Notes: generated by a model not told the origin, from the letters alone. Counted from the first letter of the stretch, positions 9,087-18,167 are shown. The stretch is DNA of 64,000 nucleotides from Bradyrhizobium murdochi (GCF_000472965.1 NZ_AXAU01000014.1:68314-132313), one strand, 5' to 3'. Translations and numbers: made by a program.

Positions 9087-10024
9087 GCCAACGCCAGTGC
9101 GACGAGCAACCCGCCGAGGAGCAGCATCGCGCGGATGTAGAGCATCAAGCCCTGCCGGACGTCGGCAGCGAGCGGATCGCGCGCGCCATCGTTCAGCCAG
9201 GGCTCGTTTGTCACGCTGCCATGATAGCTGCGTGGGCCGCTCAGGCGGACGCCGAGCGCGCCCGCCATCGCCGCTTCCGGCCAGCCGGCATTGACCGAAC
9301 GATGGCGGTTCGCGTCCCGCACCATGCAGGACAGCGCATCCGGGACGCGCAAGGAGACCAGCGCGAACAGGAAGCCGGTGAGACGCGCCGGAATGAAGTT
9401 GGCGATATCGTCGATGCGCGCGGCCGCCCAGCCAAAATACAGATGACGCTCGGAACGATGGCCGATCATGGAGTCCAGCGTGTTGACGGCCTTGTAGCCG
9501 ACGATGCCGGGCAGGCCGAACAATGCGCCCCAGAACACCGGCGCCACGACGCCGTCAGATGCATTCTCTGCGAGACTCTCGATGGCCGCGCGCGCAATTC
9601 CAGCTTCGTCAAGAGTTGCTGGATCGCGTCCCACGATCTGCGCGACCGCCAGACGCGCAGCCTTCAAGTCGCCCGATTGCAGCGGCTGCGCCACCGCAAC
9701 AACATGGTCGTAAAGCGAGCGCAGCGCGACCATCGGCCATGCGAGTATCCCCAGAAGAACGACGCGGCTCCAACCTGGAACCAGCGCGGCCTCCATGATC
9801 CAGCCAATCCCCACGCAAACCCCGATCACCAGCAAAGCGGCGGTCACGCCCGCCACGCGCCGGATCGACGGCGCATCGGTGGACCTGTTCCAATTGCGAT
9901 CGAGAATACTGATCAGCCTGCCGATCCAGGTCACGGGGTGGCCGATGCGTGCGAACAGTGGGCCGGGCCACCCCAACAGGGCGTCCACCGTCATCGCCAC
10001 CGCCATTGCCCCGGCAAAACTCAA
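9083..10024 (-). CDS. cobD: Adenosylcobinamide-phosphate synthase CobD/CbiB
   Basis: Integral membrane enzyme that attaches the aminopropanol (phosphate) arm to adenosylcobyric acid. I assign a TTG start at 10024, giving 313 residues beginning with the conserved SFAGAMAVAMTVDALLGWP. CAGGAGA stands 7 bases upstream, and the longer frame upstream is not protein-like. It contains the family signature GHPVTWIGRLI and the middle block ASDGVVAPVFWGALFGLPG, with several hydrophobic segments expected to span the membrane. The stop overlaps the cobC start. The gene diverges from cobP across about 127 bases that hold no riboswitch. Confidence 0.92.
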   Translation of the reverse strand: MSFAGAMAVAMTVDALLGWPGPLFARIGHPVTWIGRLISILDRNWNRSTDAPSIRRVAGVTAALLVIGVCVGIGWIMEAALVPGWSRVVLLGILAWPMVALRSLYDHVVAVAQPLQSGDLKAARLAVAQIVGRDPATLDEAGIARAAIESLAENASDGVVAPVFWGALFGLPGIVGYKAVNTLDSMIGHRSERHLYFGWAAARIDDIANFIPARLTGFLFALVSLRVPDALSCMVRDANRHRSVNAGWPEAAMAGALGVRLSGPRSYHGSVTNEPWLNDGARDPLAADVRQGLMLYIRAMLLLGGLLVALALA

Positions 10025-10151
10025 ATCCCGTCTCCTGTCACGCCTGCCCTGATGCGCAAGAATTGCATCGAAGCGCAAGCCCCTCTGGAATGAATTCGGC
10101 TTTGTCTTTGCCAGCGATTGGTGGTTAGTGCGGGTCTGAGCGGAGGGTTTG

Positions 10152-10655
10152 ATGGCCATTGTCTTGATCACGGGAGGCGCACGGTCCGGGAAAAGCCGGC
10201 GCGCCGAGGCGCGCGCCCACGCCTGCCCCGGCCGACCGGTCTACATCGCCACGGCAGAAGCGCTCGATTTGGAGATGGAGGAGCGGATCGCCCGCCACCG
10301 CGCGCGCCGCGGCAATGACTGGGTTGAGCGAGAGGCCCCGCTCGATCTGGTGCAGGCACTGACTGAAACGGACCATGGCGGCGCCCGGCTCGTCGATTGC
10401 CTGACGCTGTGGCTGTCCAACCTCCTCCATGCCGAGCGCAACTGGTCGGACGAAGCCGCCCTGCTAACCGCTGCGCTCGGCCGACAACGCAGCCCCGTGA
10501 TCCTTGTGACCAACGAGGTCGGCCTCGGGATTGTGCCGGATAACGCGCTTGCGCGTACCTTTCGCGATGCCGCCGGCCTGTTGAACCAGAACGTGGCCGC
10601 GGTGGCCGACGAGGTCGAGTTCGTGGTGGCGGGACTGCCGATGAAGGTCAAGTGA
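10152..10655 (+). CDS. cobP: Adenosylcobinamide kinase / adenosylcobinamide-phosphate guanylyltransferase
   Basis: Bifunctional CobP/CobU enzyme that phosphorylates adenosylcobinamide and attaches GMP to give adenosylcobinamide-GDP. The 167-residue protein has the P-loop GGARSGKS at residues 8-15, the IATAEALDLEM block, the DCLTLWLSNL motif and VTNEVGLGIVP. All are standard landmarks and the length is typical. The ATG at 10152 is preceded 5 bases upstream by GGAGG; a TTG immediately before it is a possible alternative. Its stop overlaps the cobS start by one base. Confidence 0.95.
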   Translation: MAIVLITGGARSGKSRRAEARAHACPGRPVYIATAEALDLEMEERIARHRARRGNDWVEREAPLDLVQALTETDHGGARLVDCLTLWLSNLLHAERNWSDEAALLTAALGRQRSPVILVTNEVGLGIVPDNALARTFRDAAGLLNQNVAAVADEVEFVVAGLPMKVK

Positions 10656-11443
10656 TGCTTCAGCTCGAGCAGCTCCGAACCATCGTCACCGATTTGAGGA
10701 TCGGCATTTCGTTCGCCACGATTCTTCCCTTCGGCCCGTCCACGGCCGTGGGCGATGGCGAAGTCACGCGCGCAAGCTGGTCGCTTCCGGTCACGGGCTT
10801 GCTGGTGGGGCTCGTTGGATCTGCTGTCTACGGCGTCGCTTACGCGGTTGGCCTGACATCGGGGCCGGCCGCGATGCTGGCGCTTGCAAGTACGGTCATC
10901 GTCACCGGCGCGCTGCACGAGGACGGACTTGCCGACGCTGCGGACGGATTGGGCGGCGGCCGGACGCGCGAGCGCAAGCTCGAGATCATGCGCGACAGCC
11001 GGATCGGCACGTATGGGGCCTGCGCGCTCTTCATCTCGCTGATCCTGCGCTGGAGCGCGCTGGCAGCGATCGCCGCGCCGCGATCGGTCATGATCGCACT
11101 CCTGCTTGCACATGCCGCTGCGCGCGCGGGCATGCCTACCTTCATGGCGTTTGTGCCGCCGGCACGGCCAGACGGACTTTCGGCTCGCGCCGGACAGCCG
11201 ACGCCTCAAGGCGCCGCCATTGCGCTTGGCTTGGGCGCCCTGATCCTCACCCTCGGCTTCGGGCCGGGCAAGGCGATCCTGGCCGTGGCCCTGCTCGCCT
11301 TGATCGCGCTGATGACGGCTCGCCTGGCGATCAAGCAGATCGGCGGGCAGACCGGCGATATATTGGGCGCATTCGAACAGCTTGGCGAAACCGCCATCCT
11401 GCTGATAGCGGCCTCTCTCTTTCACTCCAGCCTGCCACTCTGA
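10655..11443 (+). CDS. cobS: Adenosylcobinamide-GDP ribazoletransferase (cobalamin-5'-phosphate synthase)
   Basis: Membrane enzyme (CobS, called CobV in P. denitrificans) that joins adenosylcobinamide-GDP to alpha-ribazole or its phosphate. The 262-residue sequence contains HEDGLADAADGLGGG followed by RKLEIMRDSRIGTYG, the hallmark CDP-alcohol-phosphotransferase-like block, and several hydrophobic helices. The start is taken as the ATG sharing its A with the cobP stop (TGATG); a GTG 3 bases earlier is possible. Its own stop shares a base with the bluB ATG, so cobP-cobS-bluB form a tightly coupled unit. Confidence 0.95.
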   Translation: MLQLEQLRTIVTDLRIGISFATILPFGPSTAVGDGEVTRASWSLPVTGLLVGLVGSAVYGVAYAVGLTSGPAAMLALASTVIVTGALHEDGLADAADGLGGGRTRERKLEIMRDSRIGTYGACALFISLILRWSALAAIAAPRSVMIALLLAHAAARAGMPTFMAFVPPARPDGLSARAGQPTPQGAAIALGLGALILTLGFGPGKAILAVALLALIALMTARLAIKQIGGQTGDILGAFEQLGETAILLIAASLFHSSLPL

Positions 11444-12075
11444 TGGTCGCTTTCGACGATCAATTTTGCCGCCAGTTGCGCGAGCTCTTCATCTGGCGGC
11501 GCGACGTGCGGCGCTTCAGGACCGATCCGCTGCCCCAAGGCACGCTGGAGCGGTTGATCGACATCGCTTGCCTGTCCCCGTCGGTCGGGCTGAGCCAGCC
11601 CTGGCGGTTCGTCATCGTCGAGAACGGGGCAAGACGCCGAGCCGTGATCGATGACTTCAAGGCCTGCAATGCCGATGCCCTGGCGTCCTATTCGGGCGAG
11701 CGCGCAGCGCGATATGCAGCGCTCAAGCTCTCGGGCCTCGAGGAGGCACCGGGTCACGTGGCCGTCTTCGCAGACAAGGCCAGCGATGTCGGCCACGGCC
11801 TTGGACGCGCCACGATGCCGGAAACGATCGAATATTCCGTCGTTGCGGCGATCTGCGCGATGTGGCTTGCCGCGCGCGCGGAAGGCATTGGGCTCGGCTG
11901 GGTGTCGATCCTGACGCCGGCCCGCATCCACGAGATCCTCGACGTTCCCCAATCCTGGAAATTCATCGGTTACTTCTGCGTTGGGTATCCCCAGGCAGAG
12001 TTCGATCGCCCCGCACTTGAGAGAGCCAACTGGGAATATCGGCGGACGCCGAAGGAATTTACGCTTCGACGCTAG
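11443..12075 (+). CDS. bluB: 5,6-dimethylbenzimidazole synthase BluB
   Basis: BluB fragments reduced FMN with oxygen to make 5,6-dimethylbenzimidazole, the lower ligand of B12. The 210-residue nitroreductase-fold protein shows FIWRRDVRRFRTDPL, SVGLSQPWRF and WVSILTP, matching BluB rather than general nitroreductases. It is the last gene of the cobP-cobS-bluB unit, overlapping cobS by one base. Its presence implies the organism makes its own DMB and therefore true cobalamin rather than a pseudo-B12. Confidence 0.93.
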   Translation: MVAFDDQFCRQLRELFIWRRDVRRFRTDPLPQGTLERLIDIACLSPSVGLSQPWRFVIVENGARRRAVIDDFKACNADALASYSGERAARYAALKLSGLEEAPGHVAVFADKASDVGHGLGRATMPETIEYSVVAAICAMWLAARAEGIGLGWVSILTPARIHEILDVPQSWKFIGYFCVGYPQAEFDRPALERANWEYRRTPKEFTLRR

Positions 12076-12241
12076 CTGTTGCGCCGAAGCGATCGGTCAA
12101 GACGAGAGCTTTTAGGAATTGATGGAGCGACGTAGTACCGGGGAGCGACTCGGACCATCATTCGGATTCTTTGTTCGTACACTCAACCAGCAGCTCACTT
12201 GGACCACCTTCGTCGAGACGATCGGAAATCTTCGATATTCG

Positions 12242-12843
12242 GAATGGCCATCGGATCTGGAGCGTGCCCGCCTCTGGTACGAACCACATCTCGAGCGCAT
12301 TCACGAAGACGCCGAAGTCCGGCGGGCCGACCTCGTTCAACTCGAACAGATAGCCAGCGGATATCCTTCGCGCGAACGCTTCCTGACGGACTCACCCTGG
12401 ACCCGCCGGATGCGATCAGCGACCAGGCGGGTGTCCCGTTGCTAGACGAGGACTACCTGATCCTATCGACCATCCACTCGTCCAAGGGCCAGGAATGGAA
12501 GTCGGTATACGTCCTCAACGTGGTCGACGGCTGCATGCCGTCCGACGTGGGAGCCGGCACTTCGGCCGAGCTTGAGGAGGAGCGCCGCCTTCTCTACGTT
12601 GCGATGACGCGGGCGAAGGACGATCTTCATCTGGTAGTGCCGCAGTGTTTCTTCACGCACAGTCAGCATTCGCACGGTGACCGCCACGTTTATGCCTCGC
12701 GAACCCGCTTCATCCCCGAGAAGCTGCTCGGCCTGTTCGACCGCACGAACTGGCCAACTGCGTCCGTAGACGGGGTTACACGCGGCCCAAGCCAGGGGCC
12801 GCGAATCGACATCGGAGCTCGCATGCGAGGGATGTGGCGCTAG
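12242..12843 (+). pseudogene. Remnant of a UvrD/Rep-family ATP-dependent helicase (3' end only, frameshifted)
   Basis: The C-terminal part of a superfamily-1 helicase is recognisable in two frames. Upstream, residues reading WYEPHLERIHEDAEVRRADL continue to FLTD. From about 12391 the match moves to another frame and reads TLDPPDAISD, then ILSTIHSSKGQEWKSVYVLN (motif V region) and EERRLLYVAMTRAKDDLHL (motif VI). The break fits a single-base loss in GAC-CTC at about 12390. All N-terminal motifs, including the Walker A, are absent upstream, so this is a 5'-truncated and frameshifted relic. The tail to the TAG at 12841 is otherwise well preserved, suggesting recent decay. Confidence 0.82.
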
Positions 12844-12941
12844 AGCTTCGTGGATAAGCCCTACGATTTCGAATCCCTGCTCTGCGAGAGGGACGAGGAA
12901 CGAACCGCCGGCCGTGGGGATTCCCCGGCAGGAGAACCCCA

Positions 12942-13208
12942 ATGCTTATGACGAAAGAGCGCCGAACTGCGATCCGGACGCTGCGGGGCTGGGCGATCTC
13001 GGTGCTGCAGGAAGCGGGCGCAATCCGCGAGCGCGAGGAGCACGGCTGGATGCAAGATCGCGCCGACCCGCATGCCCACAAGCGTGCCTTAGACATCGCC
13101 CGTCAGGATCCGCCGGATGGATTCTCCGTGGCAGAGGCGGTCGCAGAAATCGAGGATATATTGGCCTCGATCGGCGACACTTGCCCTGAATGCCCGCCGG
13201 ACTGCTAG
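12942..13208 (+). CDS. Small hypothetical protein, 88 aa
   Basis: I do not recognise this protein. It is charged, with a helical N-terminal half (MLMTKERRTAIRTLRGWAI) and a cysteine pair near the end (CPECPPDC). The ATG at 12942 is preceded by a good AGGAG about 7 bases upstream, which, with normal codon use for this genome, argues for a real gene. It sits inside the block of decayed repair genes and is not clearly in an operon with its neighbours. Confidence 0.55.
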   Translation: MLMTKERRTAIRTLRGWAISVLQEAGAIREREEHGWMQDRADPHAHKRALDIARQDPPDGFSVAEAVAEIEDILASIGDTCPECPPDC

Positions 13209-13246
13209 AGGCCCAGCGCCTGGAAATCGACGCCTGGCAAGTTGGC

Positions 13247-13429
13247 CTAGCGTCCGAGCCGCTTCTCGACCCGCTTTCGGTTGTTGCCGACCTTCTTGAC
13301 GGCCTTTTTCACGGCGGCCGCCGAGCGCCCGGTCTTTTTCGATTCGTATTGTAGCTCGTGCTTCTGCCGCCCCGCTACCCGGGCCCTGTCCTGCTTCCGC
13401 CCACGGGCCGTCTTCTTCCCTGTCGCCAT
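13247..13429 (-). CDS. Small lysine-rich protein, DUF3606-like
   Basis: A 60-residue, strongly basic protein starting MATGKKTARGRKQDRARV, with a C-terminal helix-turn block (KKTGRSAAAVKKAVKKVGN) resembling the DUF3606 family. No function is known to me; the charge suggests nucleic-acid contact, which is inference only. The ATG at 13429 is preceded by GGAGAAGAG, and the longer frame upstream looks non-coding. It is transcribed opposite to the adjacent ligase remnant. Confidence 0.6.
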   Translation of the reverse strand: MATGKKTARGRKQDRARVAGRQKHELQYESKKTGRSAAAVKKAVKKVGNNRKRVEKRLGR

Positions 13430-13539
13430 TGGCTCTTCTCCTTTGTGACGAGACGACCATGCAACGCGGCGAAGGATTCCCCGGTTCCGGAACGATCGAA
13501 CTGTGCGACTTTCAATCACCTGTAGCGTGGAGTTCGCGA

Positions 13540-14462
13540 GTGGCGTTTCAACGTCAAAAACCGGCGGCAATTGGCGTCAAGGCACCGTTGCCTGGCTTCA
13601 TCGAACCGGCCTTGGCCAGTTCGGTCGAGAAGGTGCCGAGCGGGTCCCGCTGGATTCACGAAATCAAGTTCGACGGCTACCGCGTTCAGGTCCATCTCGC
13701 AAAACGAAGCCGTGAGGGTCTTCACCCGGCGCGGAAATGACTGGACCAAGCGCTTCCGGAAGATCGCCGATGACGCCTGGCACATCAAGGCCGGCTCGGC
13801 GATCATCGAGGGCCAGGTCGTCGTTCCGGCCGCCAACGGTGCGACCGATTTCTCAGTGCTGCAGAACGAGCTCAAGGGCAAATCAACCAGGATCGTACTG
13901 ATCGCCTTCGACCTGCTCTACCTGAACGGCAGAGACATCCGAAAGCTGCCGCTCTTTGAGCGCAAGGCCGAACTGAAGAAGGTCATCGCCGGCACCGACG
14001 TGCAGTTCAGCGAAAGCTTCGAGATCGAGGGACGCGAGATGTTCGCGCACGCCTGCAAGCTCGGTCTCGAAGGCGTCGTGTCTAAAGTTCGCGACAGCGC
14101 GTATTCGAGCGGCAGAGGAAAAAACTGGGTCAAAAAGACCTGCGCGCAACGCGAGACTCTGACCATTGCCGGATATGCTATCGATAAAGGCAAGTGGGAT
14201 GGCATCTACGTTGGCCGCAGAGAGGGTGCCGATCCCGATCTACGCCGGGAAAGTGGACCATGGATTCGACAAGGTGTCCGCCGCCGACCTGCAGAAGCGG
14301 CTGAAGCCGCTGATCCGCAAGACGCAGCCCTATGCAAAGCGGATCGCACACAAGGGAATCTGGGTCGAGCCAAAGCTGCTGGCCGAGATCGAGTACCGCG
14401 CGAAGTCGGCGGAGGGCAAAGTCCGCCATCCCTTCTTCAAGGGACTTCGGGAGGATCTGTGA
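13540..14462 (+). pseudogene. Decayed ATP-dependent DNA ligase (LigD-like), two frameshifts
   Basis: A LigD-type ATP-dependent DNA ligase domain protein of about 307 codons. The adenylation motif is readable as WIHEIKFDGYRVQVHLA, with the nucleotide-accepting lysine in EIKFDGYR. The frame then breaks in an AAAA run at 13701-13704 (one A too many) and resumes with NEAVRVFTRRGNDWTKRF, LIAFDLLYLNG and GLEGVVSKVRDSAY. A second break (one extra base near 14231-14240) shifts to IYAGKVDHGFDK and the oligonucleotide-binding domain ending in RHPFFKGLREDL. The likely start is a GTG at 13540. Both breaks are single-base additions, so the gene is inactive unless they are sequencing errors. It has no polymerase or nuclease domains. 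Confidence 0.82.
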
Positions 14463-14629
14463 TGGACGCTTCTGACCGCTTCTGGCAGTGGGCCACCAAG
14501 CCCTTGGAAAGTCAGCTGACGATTCCGGCCGAGCTGCATCGAGCGGTCATGGAGCTTGCCCCTGAGGCTCGACGAGACCGCGCCGCGGTGAACCAAGCCG
14601 CAGCACGCGTGCTGGAGCCCGAACGATGA
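14462..14629 (+). CDS. 55-residue hypothetical protein coupled to the ligase remnant
   Basis: A short frame whose ATG overlaps the ligase stop codon (TGATG), a spacing usually kept by translational coupling. The product starts MDASDRFWQWATKPLESQL and continues with a helical PAELHRAVMELAPEARRDR segment. I do not recognise a domain. Although its upstream partner is frameshifted, the final ligase frame still terminates at the overlap. Whether it is still expressed is unknown. Confidence 0.5.
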   Translation: MDASDRFWQWATKPLESQLTIPAELHRAVMELAPEARRDRAAVNQAAARVLEPER

Positions 14630-14678
14630 ACGCTTGAAGGGGACCGCTGGCTTTCACGCGTGGGTGCCGCCACAGAAA

Positions 14679-15293
14679 CTAACCCCGCGCGCGCCGCAAG
14701 GCGGCTTGCAATCGTTCTTTCTCCTTATCCCAGCGGGCTTCTTCGGTTTGCGATCTCTTCTCAAGGGCCTCGACCTCAGCCTGGATGGCGGCCGACCGCT
14801 TCGCGTGATTCTGCTCGGCCTTGTCCAACGCCGCCTGTGCCTTGTCGACCGCCTGCTGACGGCGTTCACGCTCCTTCTGCCTCGCGGCCTCCTCCCTCGC
14901 CCGTTCAACATCGCGGCGCTTCTGTTCCCGTTCGTAGGCGAGAGCGGCCTTTCGCTCCGCAGCCTCGTCGACAGCGCGAGAGGAAGGCTTCTTCGCCTTT
15001 GGGCCTTTCGACTTGCGGGCGGCTTTCGTTGATCCGCCGCCACCAAGGTTGGTGGGCAGTTCAGCATGCTCGCTAAAAGTCCGGTCGGATCCGACGGGGC
15101 GCCTGAGAACGACGCCGGGCTTTGCCATGCTAGCGGCGATGATATCCGGATCGTGGCTCTCCTTTGCAGCGCCTTGGTGGAAGAGATTGCTGTCTGCGCC
15201 CCACGCTTCCAGAGCCGCTTTCATGGACGGAGCGGCGATCGCCAAATCGAAGAAACCTAGCGAAGTCTGGTAGGTCTTGAGTTTTCTGGCCAT
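14679..15293 (-). CDS. Hypothetical protein with TolA-like charged coiled coil
   Basis: A 204-residue protein. The N-terminal 70 residues (MARKLKTYQTSLGFFDLAI, then AALEAWGADSNLFHQG) form a compact conserved-looking region. A lysine/serine-rich linker follows, then about 100 residues of alternating Glu/Arg/Lys/Ala (AAERKAALAYEREQKRRDVE onward), predicted to be a long coiled coil. This composition makes automated pipelines call such proteins TolA-like cell-envelope proteins, but there is no membrane anchor, so that name is doubtful. The ATG at 15293 is chosen over upstream frame extension because MARKLKTYQ begins the ordered region. It lies antisense between the two ligase remnants. Confidence 0.6.
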   Translation of the reverse strand: MARKLKTYQTSLGFFDLAIAAPSMKAALEAWGADSNLFHQGAAKESHDPDIIAASMAKPGVVLRRPVGSDRTFSEHAELPTNLGGGGSTKAARKSKGPKAKKPSSRAVDEAAERKAALAYEREQKRRDVERAREEAARQKERERRQQAVDKAQAALDKAEQNHAKRSAAIQAEVEALEKRSQTEEARWDKEKERLQAALRRARG

Positions 15294-15446
15294 GGGTCTG
15301 ATCAGCCCTTCCCGTTCGATAGTCAACGTCGCGCACTCTGGGATTTGCCGCGGCGTCTGACGGAACATGCCATGGCTTTGAGCGTTCCTTCATTCTTGAA
15401 GGACGTCCATGCATTACGCAACGCGCTCTGAAGGATTGGCCCTTGA

Positions 15447-16385
15447 ATGAGCCGGACGTCAACCCTGCCCAAGCGCTTACAGCCGATGCTCGCCACGCTC
15501 ACCGACGCGCCGTTCGACGACCCCGGCTGGGTTTTCGAGGACAAGTACGATGGCTTCCGGATGGTCGCGGAAATCCGACGGGGCAAGGTTGCGCTCTACA
15601 GCCGCAACGGCAAGATCATCAGCCGCAGCTATATCGAGGTCGCCAAAGCGCTGGAGGGCGTGAAGGGGCCGTGATCGACGGCGAGCTCGTCGCGATCGGA
15701 AAGGACGGCGTCTCGCATTTCCAGCTGCTGCAAAACGCGCTGCGCCATGAAGCGAAGCTTCTGTATTGCGCCTTCGATCTCTTGTTTCAGAACGCAGCGG
15801 ATTTGCGCAAACAGCCTCCTCTCGAGCGCAAGGAGCGGCTGAAGGCGATCCTGCCGCGCCACCGGCTGATCGCCTTCAGCCGTCACCGCAAAGCGAACGG
15901 CACGAAATTCTTCGCCGAGGCCGAGCGGAAGGGTCTGGAAGGCATCATGGCGAAGCGCGCCGACAGCGCGTATACGTCCGGAAGCCGGACGGCGGATTGG
16001 CTGAAGATCAAGACGGCACAGCGGCAGGAAGTGGTGATCGCGGGCTTCACGGTGCCCAGGCGCACTAGGCCGTTCTTCGGCGCCCTGGTCCTCGCCGTGC
16101 GGGAAGACGACGCATGGCGCTACATCGGACATGTCGGCACTGGCTTCAGCCACAAGGTCCGGGAAGAGCTCCATGCGAAGCTCATGAAGCTGACGACCCC
16201 TAAATCACCCTTCCCTGCCAAAGTGAAGGACGAGGCCGCCACGACGTGGGTCAGGCCTTCGCTGGTTGCCGAGGTCAAATTCGCGGAGTGGACGAGTAAG
16301 GGCGAACTGCGCCAGCCTGTCTACCTCGGGCTCCGACAAGCGGGCGAAGGATGTCGTGCGCGAGCGAGAACGTCCGCGCAAATAG
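15447..16385 (+). pseudogene. Second decayed ATP-dependent DNA ligase (LigD-like), two frameshifts
   Basis: A second LigD-like ligase. From the ATG at 15447 it reads KRLQPMLATLTDAPFDDPGW and the adenylation motif EDKYDGFRMV, then stops early at 15672. The match resumes in another frame as VIDGELVAIGKDGVSHFQLL, implying bases lost near 15664-15668. Later motifs (EGIMAKRADSAY, DWLKIKTAQRQEVVIAGF) and the OB domain follow. Near 16332 a further 5-base loss, explained by the repeat CTCCG, disrupts the last residues; in the shifted frame the family tail SDKRAKDVVRERERPRK ends at 16385. It is clearly paralogous to the remnant at 13540-14462 but not a close duplicate. No ku gene is present. Confidence 0.82.
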
Positions 16386-16421
16386 CGCTTCCCTTCGGGC
16401 GTAACCGGCAAACGGAACGAA

Positions 16422-16934
16422 TTAACGCATTCGCCTCCTCCGCTGTGAACTCCCTGCGCGGTGGTGCACGCTGTCGCCTCCAAGGTCGTGGATTTCCGGT
16501 CGCACGCCCGCGCGCGTGACTTCGAGCGTCGCAAGCGTGATCGGCAGCTTGAAACGCCGGGGTCCCGCGCTGCCGGGATTCAGGTAGAGAACGCCACCGA
16601 TCGTGTCGATCTTCGGCACGTGGGAATGCCCGGAGACGATGACGTCGATGCCGGCGCCGGGATCGACCTGCAGGGTCTTCAGGTCGTGCAGAACGTAGAT
16701 CGACTTTCCCGCCAGGCGCACGAGATTCGTGTCGGGGTAGTCGCGGGCCCACTCGCCACTGTCCACGTTTCCACGGATGGCCGTGACGGGCGCGATCCGG
16801 CGAAGCGCGTCGACGATCTCGGGGCGCCCGATGTCGCCGGCATGGATGATGTGATCGACGCCCGTCAGACCTCGTTCCGCCTCGGGCCTCAACAGGCCGT
16901 GCGTGTCCGAAATGATTCCAATCCTGAACATCAT
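16422..16934 (-). CDS. YfcE/MJ0936-family metallophosphoesterase
   Basis: A 170-residue calcineurin-like phosphoesterase. Metal ligand motifs in order are SDTHG (residues 9-13), HAGDIG, RGNVD, and SGHSHVP, followed by LNPGSAGPRRF, the typical YfcE ending. Small members of this family hydrolyse phosphodiesters in vitro; the physiological substrate is unknown. The ATG at 16934 overlaps the stop of the NUDIX remnant upstream (ATGA), suggesting the two were once a coupled pair. The C-terminal tail is unusually basic (SSQRRRRMR). Confidence 0.88.
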   Translation of the reverse strand: MMFRIGIISDTHGLLRPEAERGLTGVDHIIHAGDIGRPEIVDALRRIAPVTAIRGNVDSGEWARDYPDTNLVRLAGKSIYVLHDLKTLQVDPGAGIDVIVSGHSHVPKIDTIGGVLYLNPGSAGPRRFKLPITLATLEVTRAGVRPEIHDLGGDSVHHRAGSSQRRRRMR

Positions 16935-17281
16935 TTCCCGGCGCTCTCAACCGCGATTGCCAAAAGACGATCGAGAAACTCTACCTGAGCCGACAGCATC
17001 TTGGTCCGCGCGAGCTCGATATCAAACCATTCCGCGCGGTCGACTTCAGGAAAGCTCTCCCGTCGACCGCTTCGGGGCGGCCATTCAATATCGAAGGTAT
17101 TACTGGTCAGCGCCACCGGATCAAAGTGGCCCTCTCCGGCGAATGCGATGACACGCTTCCCTCCTCGCTGTCGGACCTCCCCCAGGGCCTGGAGTGGATC
17201 AATCGAAGCGCTCGGGCCGAGTTCTTCGGCAAACTCGCGCAGCGCGACGTGCTCCGGAGCATCTGCTGCATCGATCTCGTC
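16931..17281 (-). pseudogene. NUDIX hydrolase, C-terminal fragment
   Basis: Reading the minus strand from about 17281 gives EIDAADAPEHVALREFAEEL, the second half of a Nudix box (REFAEELG), followed by LGEVRQRGGKRVIAFAGEGH and the family tail NTFDIEWPPRSGRRESFPEV. The N-terminal strand and the start of the Nudix box (GxxxxxE) are replaced by unrelated sequence with a stop (TAG) at about 17330. This is therefore a 5'-truncated remnant of about 116 codons. An internal start could give a short peptide, but it would lack catalytic residues. The stop overlaps the phosphoesterase start. Confidence 0.75.
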
Positions 17282-17386
17282 AGCAAGCGATCCTCTGCGG
17301 CGACGAGCAGACCCGATTGCCGTTTTGCTCGCTCTAATATCCTATTCTACGATGGGCACGTAATCGACCTGTACCATCGCGCACGC

Positions 17387-18103
17387 TCAACCAGCCATCG
17401 CCATCGCCCCGAGCACACGAGGGGCAGACCTGAGCTTGGTCATGATCACAACGTGGACCAGGAGATCGGCCGGAACCAGCATCGCGGGCACGAAGATCCA
17501 GGGCAGCGTCCCCATGACGAGCGTGCCCGGCCCTTCCGTGAACACGCGGAATGGCGTGCCCGGGACCGACAACATCGCAAGAGTGAGTGCGGTAAGCAGA
17601 TCGAGCAGTCCGAACGCGTTCCAAGCGCCGAGCCATAGCTTCGGCATTTTGACCCCAAGTACCAACAACGGCACGAGCAGGAGCGCTACCGCGCCCGTAA
17701 TGATATCGCCAATAGCGGCGACCGGCGCGAACGGTGCCGACAGTCGCCCGTCGAAATAGAGAAGCAAGAAGAACACGCCGGCGACACGGCCGGCATGCAC
17801 CGCCACCAGAGCTGGCATTGGAACCGACAGCAGTGCGTCGCGCGCCTGCGGGATCAGCACCCAGGCTCCAAACAGGATCGCAAGAAAAAGGGTAAAAGGC
17901 ACAAGATTGACCGGAAACGGGCCAAGAACCCCAGGCGAGAGGACCCCCAGCCCATAGACTGCGACGACGGCTGCGAGCCACACCGCCGTCGCAGCAAAAA
18001 GGGCAATCTTGGTTGCTCCGCGAAGGAACGCAGGGCCAATCAACAGACCCGCCTGGGCCGCGCAATACGCGGTGGCAAAAATCGCCGCGACGATATCGAG
18101 CAT
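17387..18103 (-). CDS. Multi-pass membrane protein of unknown function
   Basis: A 238-residue, highly hydrophobic protein with about seven membrane segments, beginning MLDIVAAIFATAYCAAQAG and ending with a VPADLLVHVVIMTKL helix and a short basic tail. I do not recognise the family. The ATG at 18103 is preceded by GGGAGGT 5 bases upstream; the longer frame reads into the intergenic promoter. It diverges from a TetR regulator at 18247 with two inverted repeats between them, so it is the likely target of that regulator. Confidence 0.7.
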   Translation of the reverse strand: MLDIVAAIFATAYCAAQAGLLIGPAFLRGATKIALFAATAVWLAAVVAVYGLGVLSPGVLGPFPVNLVPFTLFLAILFGAWVLIPQARDALLSVPMPALVAVHAGRVAGVFFLLLYFDGRLSAPFAPVAAIGDIITGAVALLLVPLLVLGVKMPKLWLGAWNAFGLLDLLTALTLAMLSVPGTPFRVFTEGPGTLVMGTLPWIFVPAMLVPADLLVHVVIMTKLRSAPRVLGAMAMAG

Positions 18104-18167
18104 AGTGACCTCCCGAAGCGTTTGCTGCTGCGCCTCAACCGAACCCGGCGTATGATAATGAACACCG

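Noticed and set aside
10025..10151. Possible second cobalamin riboswitch between cobD and cobP
   Set aside because: No B12 box (GCCACTG) or core sequence on either strand; the space is too short.
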